Below are positions 62,175-64,000 of a DNA stretch of 64,000 nucleotides, piece by piece. How positions within the stretch are numbered: position 1 is the stretch's first letter; each line of letters opens with the position of its first letter. Origin of the DNA: Stictocephala bisonia (Eukaryota; Arthropoda; Insecta; Hemiptera; Membracidae); contig JAQJVL010000057.1 of NCBI GenBank assembly GCA_035578905.1, forward strand, positions 930,001-994,000. The letters are read 5' to 3'. The translations under genes were made by a program, and so were the position numbers. Below the pieces are notes generated by a model. That model ran no database searches and was not told the DNA's origin. It saw only the letters and a list, made by a program, of their open reading frames with translations.

Positions 62175-64000
62175 CAGGTCCCTTCTGTTCCCTAGATTTT
62201 TAGGTCCACTTTGATCCTTGTATTGTTACGTCACCTCTGTTTCCTATATTGTTAGATTCCCACTGATCTGTGGATTGTTAGATTCCCTTTGTTTCCTGGA
62301 TTGTTAGATTCCCTCTGGTATCTGGATTGTTAGATTCCCTCTGTTCCCTGGATTGTTAGATTCCCTCTGGTATCTGGATTGATAGATTCCCTCTGTTCCC
62401 TGGATTGATAGATTCCCTCTGGTATCTGGATTGACAGATTCCCTCTGTTCCCTGGATTGTTAGATTCCCTCTGTTCCCTGGATTGTTAGATTCCCTCTGG
62501 TATCTGGATTGATAGATTCCCTCTGTTCCCTGGATTGATAGATTCCCTCTGGTATCTGGATTGATAGATTCCCTCTGTTCCCTGGATTGTTAGATTCCCT
62601 CTGGTATCTGGATTGATAGATTCCCTCTGTTCCCAGGATTGTTAGATTCCCTCTGTTCCCTGGATTGTTAGATTCCCTCTGTTCCCTGGATTGATAGATT
62701 CCCTCTGTTCCCTGGATTGATAGATTCCCTCTGTTCCCTGGATTGTTAGACTCCCTCTGTTCCCTGGATTGTTAGATTCCCTCTGTTCTATGGGTGGTTA
62801 GATTCCCTCTGTTACCTGGATTGATAGATTCCCTCTGTTCCCTGGATTGATAGATTCCCTCTGTTCCCTGGATTGATAGATTCCCTCTTTTCCCTGGATT
62901 GTTAGATTCCCTCTGTTCCCTGGATTGTTAGATTCCCTCTGGCATCTGGATTGATACATTCTCTCTGTTCCCTGGATTGATAGATTCCCTCTGTTCCTTG
63001 GATTGTTAGATTTCCTCTGTTCCCTGGATTGATAGATTCCCTCTGTTGCCTGGATTGTTAGATTCCCTCTGTTCCCTGTATTGTTAGATCCCCTCTGGTA
63101 TCTGGATTGATAGATTCCCTCTGTTCCCTGGATTGATAGATTCCCTCTGGTATCTGGATTGATAGATTCCCTCTGTTCCCTGGATTGATAGATTCCCTCT
63201 GTTCCCTGGATTGATAGATTCCCTCTGTTCCCTGGATTGTTAGATTCCCTCTCTTCCCTGGATTGTTAGATTCCCTCTGTTCTATGGGTGGTTAGATTCC
63301 CTCTGCTCCCTTGATTATTTCCCTCTGTTACCTGGATTGATAGATTCCCTCTGTTCCCTGGATTGATAGATTCCCTCTGTTCTATGGGTGGTTAGATTCC
63401 CTCTGTTCCCTGGATTGATAGATTCCCTCTGTTCCCTGGATTGATAGATTCCCTCTGTTCCCTGGATTGTTTGATTCCCTCTTTTCCCTGGATTGTTAGA
63501 TTCCCTCTCTTCCCTGGATTGTTAGATTCCCTCTGTTCTATGGGTGGTTAGATTCCCTCTCTTTTCTGGATTGTTAGATTCCCTCTGTTCTATGGGTGGT
63601 TAGATTCCCTCTCTTCCCTGGATTGATAGATTCCCTCTGTTCCCTGGATTGATAGATTCCCTCTGTTCCCTGGATTGATAGATTCCCTCTGTTCCCTGGA
63701 TTGATAGATTCCCTCTGTTCCCTGGATTGATAGATTACCTCTGTTCCCTGGATTGTTAGATTCCCTCTCTTCCCTGGATTGTTAGATTCCCTCTCTTCCC
63801 TGGATTGTTAGATTCCCTCTGTTCTATGGGTGGTTAGATTCCCTCTCTTCCCTGGATTGATAGATTCCCTCTGTTCCCTGGATTGTTAGATTCCCTCTCT
63901 TCCCTGGATTGTTAGATTCCCTCTGTTCTCTGGATTGTTAGATTCCCTCTGTTCTATGGGTGGTTAGATTCCCTCTGCTCCCTTGATTATTTCCCTCTGT
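62175..64000. repeat. 26-bp minisatellite, extends past the window
   Basis: About 70 copies of a 26-bp unit (TAGATTCCCTCTGTTCCCTG plus GATTGT or GATTGA). Variant units TCTGGTATCTGG, TCTATGGGTGG and TCTCTTCCCTGG recur in patterned order. TATGGGTGG units are confined to the right two thirds (from about 62788), and GGTATCTGG units mainly to the left half. The left edge (62175-62290) is diverged. The array is cut by the window end, so its full size is unknown. Confidence 0.97.

Overview
The window looks like eukaryotic, arthropod nuclear DNA, most likely from an insect and possibly a hemipteran. The reasons are high AT content, GT/AG splice signals, a TATA plus TCATTC core promoter, tRNA-derived SINEs, a CR1/jockey-like non-LTR retrotransposon, a TTAA-flanked piggyBac-type MITE, and no operons or ribosome binding sites. 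No complete host protein-coding gene can be recognised. Species assignment is inference only.

The dominant feature is tandem repetition. At least fifteen separate arrays, with units from 2 to about 326 bp, fill roughly 18 kb (over a quarter of the window). The largest are a 39-bp satellite (4.0-8.4 kb) bordered by a 75-bp diverged dimer of itself, a 1.3-kb GA microsatellite (14.9-16.2 kb), a 61-bp array (17.1-18.8 kb), a 103-bp array inside a fold-back DNA transposon (21.1-23.7 kb), a 59-bp array (50.4-51.8 kb), and a 26-bp array that runs off the right edge (62.2-64.0 kb). Long open frames in these arrays arise because the unit length is a multiple of three or two; they are not genes.

Mobile elements: a 770-bp MITE flanked by TTAA (33.8-34.6 kb), a small fold-back MITE (2.0 kb), a 128-bp-arm palindrome (10.8-11.0 kb), another palindromic element (24.6-24.9 kb), a 3.4-kb fold-back element (20.3-23.7 kb) with a degenerate relative at 57.0-57.5 kb, a broken LINE with an SGNH-type ORF1 and endonuclease/reverse transcriptase ORF2 (42.4-46.4 kb), a LINE C-terminal fragment (48.3-48.6 kb), and tRNA-like SINEs (1.0, 2.2-2.5 and 52.7 kb).

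Host gene traces are three exon-like signals: a minus-strand TATA/Inr/5'UTR/ATG/donor first exon at 28.5-28.6 kb whose eight-nucleotide coding part resembles cuticle-protein gene starts; a plus-strand signal-peptide exon at 54.86-54.97 kb; and a 45-nt microexon candidate at 10.42-10.47 kb. Between the arrays lie islands of higher-GC, non-repetitive sequence that may be conserved regulatory DNA. The window could therefore be intergenic or intronic territory of a repeat-rich insect genome, with two genes starting inside it and continuing beyond it or into exons I cannot recognise.
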